Part shown: positions 18,896 through 27,622 of the stretch, in pieces
Layout: the number at the start of each line of letters is the position of its first letter
Numbering within the stretch: position 1 is the stretch's first letter
Assembly (NCBI GenBank): GCA_934792625.1
Contig: CAKVON010000005.1
Span: forward strand, 1-64,000
Source of the DNA: an uncultured Atopobiaceae bacterium
GTDB taxonomy: Bacteria; Actinomycetota; Coriobacteriia; Coriobacteriales; Atopobiaceae
DNA length: 64,000 nucleotides
Direction: 5' to 3'
Made by a program: the position numbers and the translations under genes
Notes under the pieces: generated by a model
Database searches by the model: none
Told to the model about the DNA's origin: nothing
Seen by the model: the letters and a program-made list of their open reading frames with translations, nothing else

Positions 18896-19834
18896 ATGAC
18901 CCAGGCAAAACCCAAGGGACCGTTCATCGACAGCAAGGCGGGGCTGGTGCTTCTGGCGTCCGCCTGCACCCTCCTGTGGGGAAGTGCCTCCCCCTTCATC
19001 AAGCTGGCGTACAGCCTGTTCGACGAGTCGTCGGCCGACCTGCCGAGCCTATTGGTGTTCGCGGGTGTCCGCTTTGCCCTGGCCGGCCTGATGGTCGTGG
19101 CCCTGGGCAGCGTCAGCAGGCGAAAGGTCCTTCTCCCCGGCAAGCGCGACATAGGACCCATCTGCGTCCTGGCTCTGTTCCAGACGGCACTGCAGTACTC
19201 GCTCGACTACATCGGGCTGGCCAACACGACGGGGACCTCGGGCTCGATCGTCGAGGCGACCGCGGCGTTCTTCGCGATCCTGCTGGCGGCGCTGGTCTTT
19301 GGCAGCGAGCGACTGACGGCACGCAAGCTGTTTGGATGCGCGCTCGGATTTGCGGGCGTGGTCGGCATCACCTTCGCAGGGTCCAACGAGGGAATGGGCT
19401 TCTCGCTCATGGGCGAGGGCCTGATCCTGGTGTCGTGTGTGTCGGCGGCCTTCTCCACATGCTTCATGAGCCGCTTCTCGCAGACACACGACCAGGTGCT
19501 GCTGAGCGGCTGGCAGTTCTTCGTCGGCGGGGTCGCGCTCGCGCTGCTGGGCGGCGCGGTCGGCGGCTCGATGCACATATGCCCGCCTGCGGGCTGGGCC
19601 GTGTTCGCCTACATCGCCGCGGTGAGTGCCGTGGCCTACACCCTGTGGGGCACCCTGCTCAAGCACCACCCTGTCTCGAGCGTCACCGTGTTCGGCTTTC
19701 TGACGCCGGTGTTCGGCGTCATCTTGTCGCTCGCGATGCTGGGCGAGTCGCAGTCGTACTCCCCCATCCCGCTGCTGGTGTCGCTCACGCTGGTGTGCGT
19801 GGGCATCCAGGTGGTCAACAGGGCAACCGACTAA
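18896..19834 (+). CDS. EamA/DMT-family transporter
   Basis: The 312-residue protein has ten hydrophobic segments arranged as two EamA repeats. Repeat 1 begins LLASACTLLWGSASPFIK and repeat 2 begins LSGWQFFVGGVALALLGG. It is an inner-membrane drug/metabolite transporter, usually an exporter of amino acids or metabolites; the substrate is unknown. I chose the ATG at 18896 (MTQAKPKG) because it has AGAAGG upstream and puts the first helix near residue 14; an ATG at 18875 is also possible. Its stop overlaps the stop of the convergent SixA-like gene. Confidence 0.88.
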   Translation: MTQAKPKGPFIDSKAGLVLLASACTLLWGSASPFIKLAYSLFDESSADLPSLLVFAGVRFALAGLMVVALGSVSRRKVLLPGKRDIGPICVLALFQTALQYSLDYIGLANTTGTSGSIVEATAAFFAILLAALVFGSERLTARKLFGCALGFAGVVGITFAGSNEGMGFSLMGEGLILVSCVSAAFSTCFMSRFSQTHDQVLLSGWQFFVGGVALALLGGAVGGSMHICPPAGWAVFAYIAAVSAVAYTLWGTLLKHHPVSSVTVFGFLTPVFGVILSLAMLGESQSYSPIPLLVSLTLVCVGIQVVNRATD

Positions 19835-20331
19835 CTCTCGACCACCGGCCCCTGCACGAACCAGGCGAGCCTGCCCATCGGACGCGTGGCATGGCTGATG
19901 TGGCGCTGCGCGTCCTCGAAGATCTCGATGGCGCAGATGGCACCCGGCTGGAAGTCGAGGCTCACGCCACACAGGCGCTCGCAGACGTGCTCGAGGCTGG
20001 GAACGTGACCGACGCAGATGACGCACTCGGCATCGGTCTCGGAGAACGAGCGCATGAGCTCGTCGACGTTCTGGTCGTAGAGGATGCCGCTGGTCGTACG
20101 AATGACACTGCCGCAGGCACGCGTCGCGATGTCGGCGGTCTGACGGGCGCGGACGGCCGAGCTGCACCAGCACTCGGTACGCTCGGGCAGGTCGAGAAGG
20201 GCGAACGCACGCGGGAACGCATGCTCCAGGGCAAGGGCCCCCTCACGGGTGAGCTGACGATGAAGGTCGTCGACGCCTTCCGACGCGGACTCGGCCTTGC
20301 CGTGGCGAATGAGGATAACCTTGAGCGACAT
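19831..20331 (-). CDS. SixA-like histidine phosphatase
   Basis: The 166-residue histidine-phosphatase-superfamily protein has the N-terminal catalytic motif LIRHGKAE (H10), a SSAVRARQTADIA block with the second arginine, and VGHVPSLEH carrying the second catalytic histidine. The short form and RHGKAE motif are typical of SixA, which removes phosphate from phosphohistidine on phosphotransfer proteins. Subclass is inferred from length and motif only. It overlaps the EamA stop by 3 bp. Confidence 0.85.
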   Translation of the reverse strand: MSLKVILIRHGKAESASEGVDDLHRQLTREGALALEHAFPRAFALLDLPERTECWCSSAVRARQTADIATRACGSVIRTTSGILYDQNVDELMRSFSETDAECVICVGHVPSLEHVCERLCGVSLDFQPGAICAIEIFEDAQRHISHATRPMGRLAWFVQGPVVES

Positions 20332-20500
20332 CTATCGCACTCCCTAGCATCTATGCGCGGCTCCGGACGCGCCGCGACGACCCTTTAGCTCTTCTCGACT
20401 GAAGAAGGTACCACCCTCGCGCGACGTGTCCGGAAATATCTCGGCAAGGACGCGTCATGCTTTGTCAGCGGCATGCCACAACATGTCGCGCGTAGTTGTG

Positions 20501-22654
20501 CTATAGGGCCTCCATGGCAACGCGGAAGGAGATGCTGCGCTCGGTGGGCAGCTCGTCGAAGCAGATGACGTAGGACCCGCGGGACTCGTCGACGCTCGTA
20601 ATGGTGCCGTCGCCAAACACGCGATGGCGGACGCGTTGCCCAACGCCAAACGAAGGCCCCTGCTCGGCAAGCCTGAGCGCCGCCTCGCGCCCCGCGATGT
20701 AGGCGCGTGCCTCCTCGATAAGCCCCTCACGCGGCGGCTCGTCATAGTCGAACAGCGTAGGGTCGACGTCCAGCACGAAGCGTGACGGGTAGCGCGGTGC
20801 GCCGTCCAGCCCTCGCCCCTCCGCCTGGGTGAGGAAGAGCCTGTCCTTGGCTCGCGTGACGGCGACGAACGCCAGGCGGCGCTCCTCCTCCATCCCGGCG
20901 AGCGTGGAGGTCTTCCTGGACGGGAAGACGCCCTCGTTCATGCCGCAGAGAAACACGGTGGGAAACTCCAGGCCCTTCGCGGAGTGGACGGTCATGAGCT
21001 TGACCTTGTCGGCGCCCGTCCCCGCGTCCACGCTCGAGAAGAGCGCGACGTGCGTGAGGTAACGCTCGAGGGTTGCCTCCTCGCCACAGGTGGTCTCGTA
21101 CTCGTAGACCGACTGCCTGAGCTCGGCAAGGTTGTCCAGGCGCTCCTGGCTGCCCGCGAGGCGCAAGACGCGCTCGTAGCCGCTCTCGTCCAGAAGCGAG
21201 CGAAGAAGCTCCGAGACGGTCTCGGCGCCGGAGCGAGTCGAGTGTCTGTCGATAAGTGCCACGAACTCGCGGGCGCCCGTCCCACGGAACAGCGGGTCCT
21301 CCAGGCTGCGACGCAGCGCCTCGAACAGCGATATCCCCTTGCCCTGGGCGAATTCGCGCAGGAAGCGCATGCGCTGCTCACCGATGTTTCGCTTGGGGAC
21401 GTTGGCCACCCGCTCGAACGAAAGGTCGTCGCGATACGCAACCATACGCAGGTAGGCAAGGGCGTCTCGAACCTCGGCACGACCGAAGAACTGCGTTCCG
21501 CTGTAGATGGTGTAGGGCACCTCGGCACGCACCAGCCCCTCCTCCACCGAGCGGCTCATGTAGTGGGCACGGTACAGCACGCACATGTCGCGCCAGGGGG
21601 TACCGGCGGCATGCAGCTCGCGGCACTTTCGGGCGATCCACCCCCCTTCCGCCTCGGTGTCCTTGGCGATGTGCGCCAGCACGCGACTGCCGTCCGCGCG
21701 CGTGGGCTCGAGGTCCTTCTCGATACGCATCGTGTTCTTTGACACGAGGCTGTTGGCCACGTCGATGACCTGAGGGGTCGAGCGGTAGTTCTTGGTCATG
21801 ACGATGGTCTTGGTGTTGGCGTGGCGCAGGTCGAACTCCAGAAGGAAGCGTACGTCGGCACCGCGCCAGGTGTAGATGGTCTGGTCGGGGTCGCCCACCA
21901 CGAAGAGATTGTGATGGTGGGCCGCGAGCGTGTCCATCAGCTCGTACTGCAGCGCGTCGATGTCCTGGAACTCGTCGACCATGATGTACTCGAGCCTGCG
22001 CTGCCACTTGTCCGCGATCTCGGGCTCGCGGCGAAAGACCGCGAGCGTCAGCTTGATGAGGTCGTTGTAGTCGAGGCCAAAGCACTTGCGCTGCTGGTAG
22101 AGATAACCGTAGAAGATGATGTCGCCCGTGGCCTGCGCGGCCAGGTAGCGCTGGCGCAGGGCCTCGGCGGACAGGTCCAGAAGCGCGGTGTAGTAGTCGG
22201 GCTCGGTCACGATCTTGCGGACCTCGATCATGTCGCGCGCGGCCGAGAAGGTCATGTCGCGCAGCGTGAGACCACGCTCCTCGTAGATGATGCCGAGCAT
22301 GGCGTCGATGTCGGAGTTGTCCAGCACCAGGAAGCTCTTGGGGTACGAGATCGCATGGCTGTCCTCCTGCAGCACCGACACGCAGAAGCCGTGGAACGTG
22401 TTGACGTAGCCGGTGTCGTTGTCGCCCGTGAGGTTATGGATGCGCTGGCGCATCTCGTTGGCGCTCTTGTTGGTGAAGGTGACGCACAAGATGTTGGACG
22501 GCATGACGCCGGCCTCGTTTACCAGAAACGCGAAACGCCTGGCCAGGGCACGCGTCTTGCCCGAGCCCGCACCCGCGATCACGCGCACGTTGCCCTCGGT
22601 CGTGGTGACGGCGTCCAACTGCGCCTCGTTGAGTCCCTCGAGCACGTCGACCAC
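20501..22654 (-). CDS. UvrD/PcrA-type ATP-dependent DNA helicase
   Basis: This 717-residue superfamily 1A helicase carries Walker A AGAGSGKT (27-34), VTFTNKSANEM (Ia), VDEFQDI (II), GDPDQTIYTWRGAD (III), a MTKNYRS arginine motif (IV), LMTVHSAKGLEFP (V) and FVAVTRAKDRL (VI). The C-terminal block FGVGQRVRHRVFGDG resembles the PcrA Tudor-like domain that binds RNA polymerase. It unwinds DNA 3'-5' in excision repair and in clearing protein roadblocks. I chose the GTG at 22654 because TAGGAGGT sits six bases upstream; an ATG 14 codons earlier lacks such a site. A promoter with an overlapping LexA-like box lies at 22695-22732. Confidence 0.95.
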   Translation of the reverse strand: MVDVLEGLNEAQLDAVTTTEGNVRVIAGAGSGKTRALARRFAFLVNEAGVMPSNILCVTFTNKSANEMRQRIHNLTGDNDTGYVNTFHGFCVSVLQEDSHAISYPKSFLVLDNSDIDAMLGIIYEERGLTLRDMTFSAARDMIEVRKIVTEPDYYTALLDLSAEALRQRYLAAQATGDIIFYGYLYQQRKCFGLDYNDLIKLTLAVFRREPEIADKWQRRLEYIMVDEFQDIDALQYELMDTLAAHHHNLFVVGDPDQTIYTWRGADVRFLLEFDLRHANTKTIVMTKNYRSTPQVIDVANSLVSKNTMRIEKDLEPTRADGSRVLAHIAKDTEAEGGWIARKCRELHAAGTPWRDMCVLYRAHYMSRSVEEGLVRAEVPYTIYSGTQFFGRAEVRDALAYLRMVAYRDDLSFERVANVPKRNIGEQRMRFLREFAQGKGISLFEALRRSLEDPLFRGTGAREFVALIDRHSTRSGAETVSELLRSLLDESGYERVLRLAGSQERLDNLAELRQSVYEYETTCGEEATLERYLTHVALFSSVDAGTGADKVKLMTVHSAKGLEFPTVFLCGMNEGVFPSRKTSTLAGMEEERRLAFVAVTRAKDRLFLTQAEGRGLDGAPRYPSRFVLDVDPTLFDYDEPPREGLIEEARAYIAGREAALRLAEQGPSFGVGQRVRHRVFGDGTITSVDESRGSYVICFDELPTERSISFRVAMEAL

Positions 22655-22694
22655 GCCCGCACCTCCTACCCGACAGTTCTTCTCGTCTGCACAC

Positions 22695-22732
22695 ATGATA
22701 TCCTATTGCGACCAAAATGAGAACAGCTGTTC
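22695..22732 (-). promoter_or_regulatory. Promoter with LexA-like box for the helicase gene
   Basis: On the minus strand TTCTCA (22718-22723) and TATCAT (22695-22700) are separated by 17 bp, a reasonable sigma-70 promoter. The palindrome GAAC-AGCT-GTTC at 22721-22732 overlaps the -35 box and matches the GAAC-N4-GTTC core of LexA sites, although its centre departs from the R-N-R-Y consensus. It lies 41 bp upstream of the GTG start at 22654 (from the -10). Confidence 0.6.
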
Positions 22733-22872
22733 GACTAGAGGAGCCGATGTTCGACATGTTCGATGACAGGGTTTCATTTTGAATTCAGGACCTGCCATAG
22801 GCGCCTCTCTGCGGCTGATTCTGCCGAGAAGAACGTATCATGGAGAAATTGCAAACGCGAGAGGAGGTAGCT

Positions 22873-24510
22873 TTGCCGATCTGTGACATGCTGCGAGAGA
22901 ACGCAGCCCGATATCCCGACGAGGTGGCCCTGGTGGAGGACAACCCCGAGGTGCTCGAGCACCGTCACGTCACCTGGCGCGACTACGACCTAATCGAGGG
23001 ATCGGCAACCTATCCCTATCGTCGCGAGATTACGTGGCGCGTGTTCGACGAGAAGGCCAACCGCTTTGCCAACCTGCTCGCCTCGCGCGGCGTGGGCAAG
23101 GGCGACAAGGTCGCCATCCTGCTGATGAACGGCATCGAGTGGCTGCCCGTCTACTTTGGCGTGCTCAAGAGCGGCGCCGTGGTGGTGCCCCTCAACTTCC
23201 GCTACACCGCCGAGGAGATCGACTACTGCGTGGGCCTGGCCGACGTCGACGTCCTGGTGTTTGGCCCCGAGTTCACCGGCCGAGTCGAGAGCGTGGCACA
23301 CAAGATCTCGCGCGGCCGCCTGCTGTTCTACGTCGGCGAGGACTGCCCCACCTTCGCGGAGAACTACCACCTGCTCACGGCCATGTGCCCGAGCTCGGAC
23401 CCGATGGTTCCCATCAGCGAGACCGATGACGCCGCGATATACTTCTCCAGCGGCACCACCGGCTTCCCCAAGGCGATCCTGCACCCGCACCGCTCGCTCA
23501 CGCAGGCCGCGCAGATGGAGCAGAACCACCACTCGCAGACCCATGACGACGTGTTCCTGTGCATCCCGCCGCTCTACCACACGGGAGCCTTCATGCACTG
23601 GCTCGGCAGCCTCCTGGTTGGCGGCCGCGCGGTCCTGCTGCGCGGCGTGACCCCCGAGGCAATCCTGCACACCGTGTCAGACGAGCGCTGCACCATCGTG
23701 TGGCTGCTCGTGCCCTGGGCGCAGGACATCCTGCTCGCCATCGAGCAGGGCAAGGTCGACCCGGCCGACTACGAGCTGTCTCAGTGGCGCCTCATGCACA
23801 TCGGCGCCCAGCCCGTGCCCAAGAGCCTGGTCAGGCGCTGGCTCGAGGTCTTCCCCGGCCAGCAGTACGACACCAACTACGGCCTGTCCGAGTCCACCGG
23901 CCCCGGCTGCGTCCACCTGGGCGTCGACAACGTCGACCACGTCGGCGCCATCGGCGTGCCCGGCCATGGCTGGGAGTGCCGCATCGTCGATGCCGCCGGC
24001 GCCGACGTCGCGGCGGGCCAGACCGGCGAGCTCATCGTCCGCGGCCCCGGCGTCATGACCTGCTACTACAACAACCCCGAGGCCACGGCCGAGACGATCC
24101 GCGACGGCTGGCTGTACACCGGCGACATGGCGCGCGTCGACGCCGACGGCTTCATCTGGCTCGTGGACCGCAAGAAGGACGTGATCATCTCGGGCGGCGA
24201 GAACCTCTACCCCGTCCAGATCGAGGACTTCATGTCGGCCAACCCCGCGATCCAGGACGTGGCCGTCATCGGCCTTCCGGACGAGCGCCTGGGCGAGATC
24301 GCCTGCGCCATCGTCGAGCTCAAGCCGGGGTTCGAGTCCACCACAGCCGACGACATCAACGACTTCTGCCTCGACCTGCCGCGCTACAAGCGCCCGCGCA
24401 AGGTCATCTTCGCGCCCGTGCCGCGCAACCCCACAGGCAAGATCGAGAAGCCCCTCCTGCGCGAGCGCTACGGCGCGACGGGGCTCGTCAACAGGGAGAA
24501 CCAGGGCTAG
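22873..24510 (+). CDS. AMP-binding acyl/aryl-CoA ligase
   Basis: This 545-residue ANL-superfamily adenylate-forming enzyme has FSSGTTGFPK (P-loop A3), NYGLSESTG (A5), WLYTGDMARVD (A7), LVDRKKDVIISGGENLYP (A8 hinge and Asp) and PTGKIEKP with the catalytic lysine (A10). It activates a carboxylate as an acyl-adenylate and transfers it to CoA. It leads an operon with iorA, iorB and an acetyltransferase, so an arylacetate or arylacetyl-CoA substrate is likely (inference). Start choice: GGAGGT lies 5-6 bases before the TTG at 22873; an in-frame ATG at 22840 would add 11 residues and has only GAGAAG upstream. A copy of the dispersed CCGAGAAG word is at 22824. Confidence 0.88.
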   Translation: MPICDMLRENAARYPDEVALVEDNPEVLEHRHVTWRDYDLIEGSATYPYRREITWRVFDEKANRFANLLASRGVGKGDKVAILLMNGIEWLPVYFGVLKSGAVVVPLNFRYTAEEIDYCVGLADVDVLVFGPEFTGRVESVAHKISRGRLLFYVGEDCPTFAENYHLLTAMCPSSDPMVPISETDDAAIYFSSGTTGFPKAILHPHRSLTQAAQMEQNHHSQTHDDVFLCIPPLYHTGAFMHWLGSLLVGGRAVLLRGVTPEAILHTVSDERCTIVWLLVPWAQDILLAIEQGKVDPADYELSQWRLMHIGAQPVPKSLVRRWLEVFPGQQYDTNYGLSESTGPGCVHLGVDNVDHVGAIGVPGHGWECRIVDAAGADVAAGQTGELIVRGPGVMTCYYNNPEATAETIRDGWLYTGDMARVDADGFIWLVDRKKDVIISGGENLYPVQIEDFMSANPAIQDVAVIGLPDERLGEIACAIVELKPGFESTTADDINDFCLDLPRYKRPRKVIFAPVPRNPTGKIEKPLLRERYGATGLVNRENQG

Positions 24511-24545
24511 CCTTCAGGCCGGCCCCGTAAGGAGGGAGCAACACA

Positions 24546-26318
24546 GTGGAGAAGGAGCTGCTTTCGGGCAACGAGGCCATCGCCCAGGGCGCATGGGAGG
24601 CGGGCGTCGAGGTCGGCGTCGGCTACCCCGGCACCCCCTCGACCGAGGCGTTGGAGAACCTCGTCAAGAAGGACGGCGTGCACTGCGAGTGGGCGCCGAA
24701 CGAGAAGGTCGCGCTCGAGGTCGCGATCGGCTCGGCCATGGGCGGCGTGCGCTCGCTTGCCGCGATGAAGCACGTCGGCCTCAACGTCGCGGCCGACCCC
24801 TTCATGAGCGTGGCCAACACCGGCGTCAACGCGGGCCTGGTGCTGCTGGTCGCCGACGACCCGTCGTGCTACTCGTCCCAGAACGAGCAGGACTCGCGCT
24901 ACTACGCCAGCTTCGCGCGCATCCCGTGCCTCGACCCGTGCGACTCGGCCGAGGCATACGCCTTCACCAGGGACGCGTTCGAGCTCTCGGAGCGCTTCGA
25001 CACCCCGGTCATGCTTCACGAGACCATGCGCGTGGCCCACACCCGCACGATGCTCGACGTCGCCGCCACGCGCGAGCAGGCCGAGCCTCGCCCCTACGAG
25101 AGCCAGATCCCCAAGTACGTCATGATGCCCGCCAACGCCGTGCGCCGCCGCGCCGTCACCGACGAGCGCGAGGACGCCCTCGTCGAGTTTGCCGAGAAGA
25201 GCGAGCTCAACCGCATCGAGATGCGCGACCCCGAGGTCGGTGTCATCTGCGCGGGCGCGCTGTACACCCACGTGCGCGAGGCGCTGCCCGACGCGTCGGT
25301 CCTCAAGCTCGGCCTGACCTGGCCGCTTCCGCCCGCCAAGATCCGCGAGTTCGCCTCGCAGGTCAAGAGCCTCTACGTCGTCGAGGAGACCTGCACGTAC
25401 TTCTCGGAGAAGGTCCGTGCGATGGGTGTCGAGGTCAGCGAGCCTCCCGCGGGCGCCCTGCCGCGCGGCGGCGAGATCCGCCCCGCGAACATCCGCGCCG
25501 CCTTCGGCCTGGCCGAGCCGCCCCACACGGTCGCCGCGACCGACCTGCCCATGCGTCCGCCCGCGTTTTGCGCGGGCTGCCCGCACCGCCTGGTCTACGT
25601 CGAGCTGCGTCGCCTCAAGGCGATTGTCACCGGCGACATCGGCTGCTACACCCTCGGCGCCGTCGCCCCATACCGCGCCGTCGACTCCGTCATCGACATG
25701 GGCGCCTCGCTGTCCATGGCGCACGGCATGGAGCTCGCGGGCGTTCCCGGGCGCACCGGACGGCCCGTCGTCGGCGTGATCGGCGACTCGACGTTCGCCC
25801 ACTCCGGCATCACGTCGCTTCTCGGCACCGTCTACAACGGCGGCAAGGGCACGCTGTGCATCCTGGACAACCGCACGACCGCCATGACTGGCGCGCAGGG
25901 CAACCCCTGCAACGGCGTCTCGCTCGCCGAGCAGGCAGCCGGCGTCTCCCCGCTGGACGTCCCCGAGGGCAAGGCCCTCGACATCGTCCGCCTGTGCGAG
26001 GCCATCGGCGTCGACGAGGTCAGCCTCATCGACGCCCAGGACGCCAAATCCATCCGCGAGGCCCTCAAGCAGGCCATCTCGCACGAGGACAAGCTCTCCG
26101 TCCTGGTGTTCCGCTCGCCGTGCCGCCTGATCGACCGCAGCCGTCGCCCGCAGCCCACGATCACCGACTGCCGCGCCTGCGGCGCCTGCGTCCAGATCGG
26201 CTGCCCCGCCCTGGGCAAGGACGAGCTCGGTCGCGCCCAGATCGACTACAACCAGTGCATCGGCTGCAACCAGTGCGTGCAGGCCTGCCCGTTCAAGTTC
26301 ATCAAGGAGGGGATGTAG
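24546..26318 (+). CDS. iorA: Indolepyruvate ferredoxin oxidoreductase, alpha subunit
   Basis: The 590-residue protein carries the N-terminal pyrimidine half (GVGYPGTPSTEALENL), a central segment, and the thiamine-diphosphate half with CAGCPHR, GDIGCYTLG and GDSTFAHSG, then ILDNRTTAMTG. The C-terminal ferredoxin domain has CRACGACVQIGC and CIGCNQCVQACP, binding two 4Fe-4S clusters. IorAB oxidatively decarboxylates indolepyruvate, phenylpyruvate or related arylpyruvates to aryl-acetyl-CoA while reducing ferredoxin. The GTG start has AAGGAGGG upstream, 35 bp after the ligase stop, and iorB follows at once. Confidence 0.96.
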   Translation: MEKELLSGNEAIAQGAWEAGVEVGVGYPGTPSTEALENLVKKDGVHCEWAPNEKVALEVAIGSAMGGVRSLAAMKHVGLNVAADPFMSVANTGVNAGLVLLVADDPSCYSSQNEQDSRYYASFARIPCLDPCDSAEAYAFTRDAFELSERFDTPVMLHETMRVAHTRTMLDVAATREQAEPRPYESQIPKYVMMPANAVRRRAVTDEREDALVEFAEKSELNRIEMRDPEVGVICAGALYTHVREALPDASVLKLGLTWPLPPAKIREFASQVKSLYVVEETCTYFSEKVRAMGVEVSEPPAGALPRGGEIRPANIRAAFGLAEPPHTVAATDLPMRPPAFCAGCPHRLVYVELRRLKAIVTGDIGCYTLGAVAPYRAVDSVIDMGASLSMAHGMELAGVPGRTGRPVVGVIGDSTFAHSGITSLLGTVYNGGKGTLCILDNRTTAMTGAQGNPCNGVSLAEQAAGVSPLDVPEGKALDIVRLCEAIGVDEVSLIDAQDAKSIREALKQAISHEDKLSVLVFRSPCRLIDRSRRPQPTITDCRACGACVQIGCPALGKDELGRAQIDYNQCIGCNQCVQACPFKFIKEGM

Positions 26319-26319
26319 G

Positions 26320-26979
26320 ATGCCGCACTACACCGCTAGCGAGAAGAGCGCCCAGATCGAGGTCACCGAGGCCAACGTCCAGTTTGACGACACCAAGACC
26401 GTCCTGCTCGTGGGTGTCGGCGGCCAGGGCACCATCCTGGCGGGCAGCCTGCTCGCCATGGCGGCTGCCCAGGCAGGCCTCGACGTCAAGGTCTCCGAGA
26501 TCCACGGCATGAGCCAGCGCGGCGGCTCGGTCTCGACGGTCGTCCGCATGGGCGAGCACGTCGACACCATGGTCTGCGACCCCGGCTGTGCCGACGCTAT
26601 CGTGTCGTTCGAGGCGGTCGAGGCCCTGCGCGCGCAGCAGTACCTGCGCGAGGGCGGACACCTCTTCGTCAACGACGAGACGATCGTCCCCGTGAGCGTC
26701 TCCATCGGCACCTTCTCGATGCCGGGCGACGTCTCGGCCCGCCTGGACGGGCTCGGCGCCGTGCGCGTGAGCGCCGGCGAGATCGCCCGCCAGGTCGGCA
26801 GCCCCCGCTCGACCAACGTCGTGCTTGTGGGCGCGCTCTCGACCGCGCTGCCCTTCTCGCCCGAGACCTGGGAGGACGTCATCTCCCGCCGCGTGCCGCC
26901 AAAGACGGTCGAGGCCAACATCAAGGCCTTCCGCGCGGGTCGCGCCGCGGCCGGCGCCAGCGACGTCGAGGGGGCGTAA
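26320..26979 (+). CDS. iorB: Indolepyruvate ferredoxin oxidoreductase, beta subunit
   Basis: The 219-residue gamma-type domain of 2-oxoacid:ferredoxin oxidoreductases has VLLVGVGGQGTILAG (about 28-42) followed by KVSEIHGMSQRGGSV, both diagnostic for IorB. About 25 extra N-terminal residues precede the core. It pairs with IorA to form the oxidoreductase. The ATG lies one base after the iorA stop, with AAGGAGGGG inside the iorA end, so the two are coupled. Confidence 0.95.
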   Translation: MPHYTASEKSAQIEVTEANVQFDDTKTVLLVGVGGQGTILAGSLLAMAAAQAGLDVKVSEIHGMSQRGGSVSTVVRMGEHVDTMVCDPGCADAIVSFEAVEALRAQQYLREGGHLFVNDETIVPVSVSIGTFSMPGDVSARLDGLGAVRVSAGEIARQVGSPRSTNVVLVGALSTALPFSPETWEDVISRRVPPKTVEANIKAFRAGRAAAGASDVEGA

Positions 26980-26983
26980 GACC

Positions 26984-27457
26984 ATGCGCATCCGCCGCGC
27001 ACGGCAGGCAGACATCCCCGACATCGGCAGGCTCCTGCACCAGGTTGAGGACGTCCACCACCAGGGACGCCCCGACCTGTTTCGCGCGGGCGGCCGCAAG
27101 TACGACGACTCGCAGCTTGCGACCATGCTCGCCGGCGACTCGCGCCCAATCTTCGTGGCGACGCGTCCCGACGACGGACGGGTGCTCGGCTACGCGTTTT
27201 GCGTGTTGGAGCGCTACGACGGCGACGGCGCCCACTGCGACATGCTCACGCTCTACATCGACGACCTGTGCGTCGACGAGGCCGTGCGCGGGCAGCACGT
27301 GGGAACCGAGCTCTACGACCACGTCCTGGAGTTCGCTCGCGAGAAGGGCTGCCACAACGTGACCCTCAACGTCTGGAGCTGCAACCCCGACGCACGCGCG
27401 TTCTATGAGGCGCGTGGCCTCAAGCCGTACAAGGTCGGTATGGAGCAGATCCTGTAG
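26984..27457 (+). CDS. GNAT-family N-acetyltransferase
   Basis: The 157-residue GNAT protein has RRARQADIPDI at the start, LYIDDLCVDEAVRGQHVGTELYD with the acetyl-CoA pyrophosphate-binding loop R-G-Q-H-V-G (about residue 105), and NVWSCNPDARAFYEARGL at the end. The acceptor is unknown. It is the last gene of the ligase - iorA - iorB series: the ATG lies 5 bp after the iorB stop with GAGGGGG upstream, and a strong terminator follows. Confidence 0.9.
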   Translation: MRIRRARQADIPDIGRLLHQVEDVHHQGRPDLFRAGGRKYDDSQLATMLAGDSRPIFVATRPDDGRVLGYAFCVLERYDGDGAHCDMLTLYIDDLCVDEAVRGQHVGTELYDHVLEFAREKGCHNVTLNVWSCNPDARAFYEARGLKPYKVGMEQIL

Positions 27458-27529
27458 CCGCAACGTCACAACGCGACGACCCGCGCGGCGCCACCAGTGC
27501 CGACAGCACAATCGCCCGCCGACAAACTT

Positions 27530-27575
27530 GGCCCCTGGGCCGCATGTCCTTTAGGACGCATGCGGCCCAGGGGCC
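27530..27575. terminator. Bidirectional terminator between GNAT gene and serA
   Basis: A perfect 17-bp stem (27530-27546 with 27559-27575) continues with three further internal pairs around a small loop. It lies between convergent genes and ends in CTCTTCGTT on the plus side. Confidence 0.8.
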
Positions 27576-27622
27576 CTCTTCGTTCGTTGGGGCGATGCGC
27601 ACCGCTGGCGGGCGGCTATCCC

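Noticed and set aside
24325..24345. GGTTCGAGTCC resembling a tRNA T-arm
   Set aside because: It lies inside the acyl-CoA ligase gene in frame and no acceptor stem or anticodon arm surrounds it.
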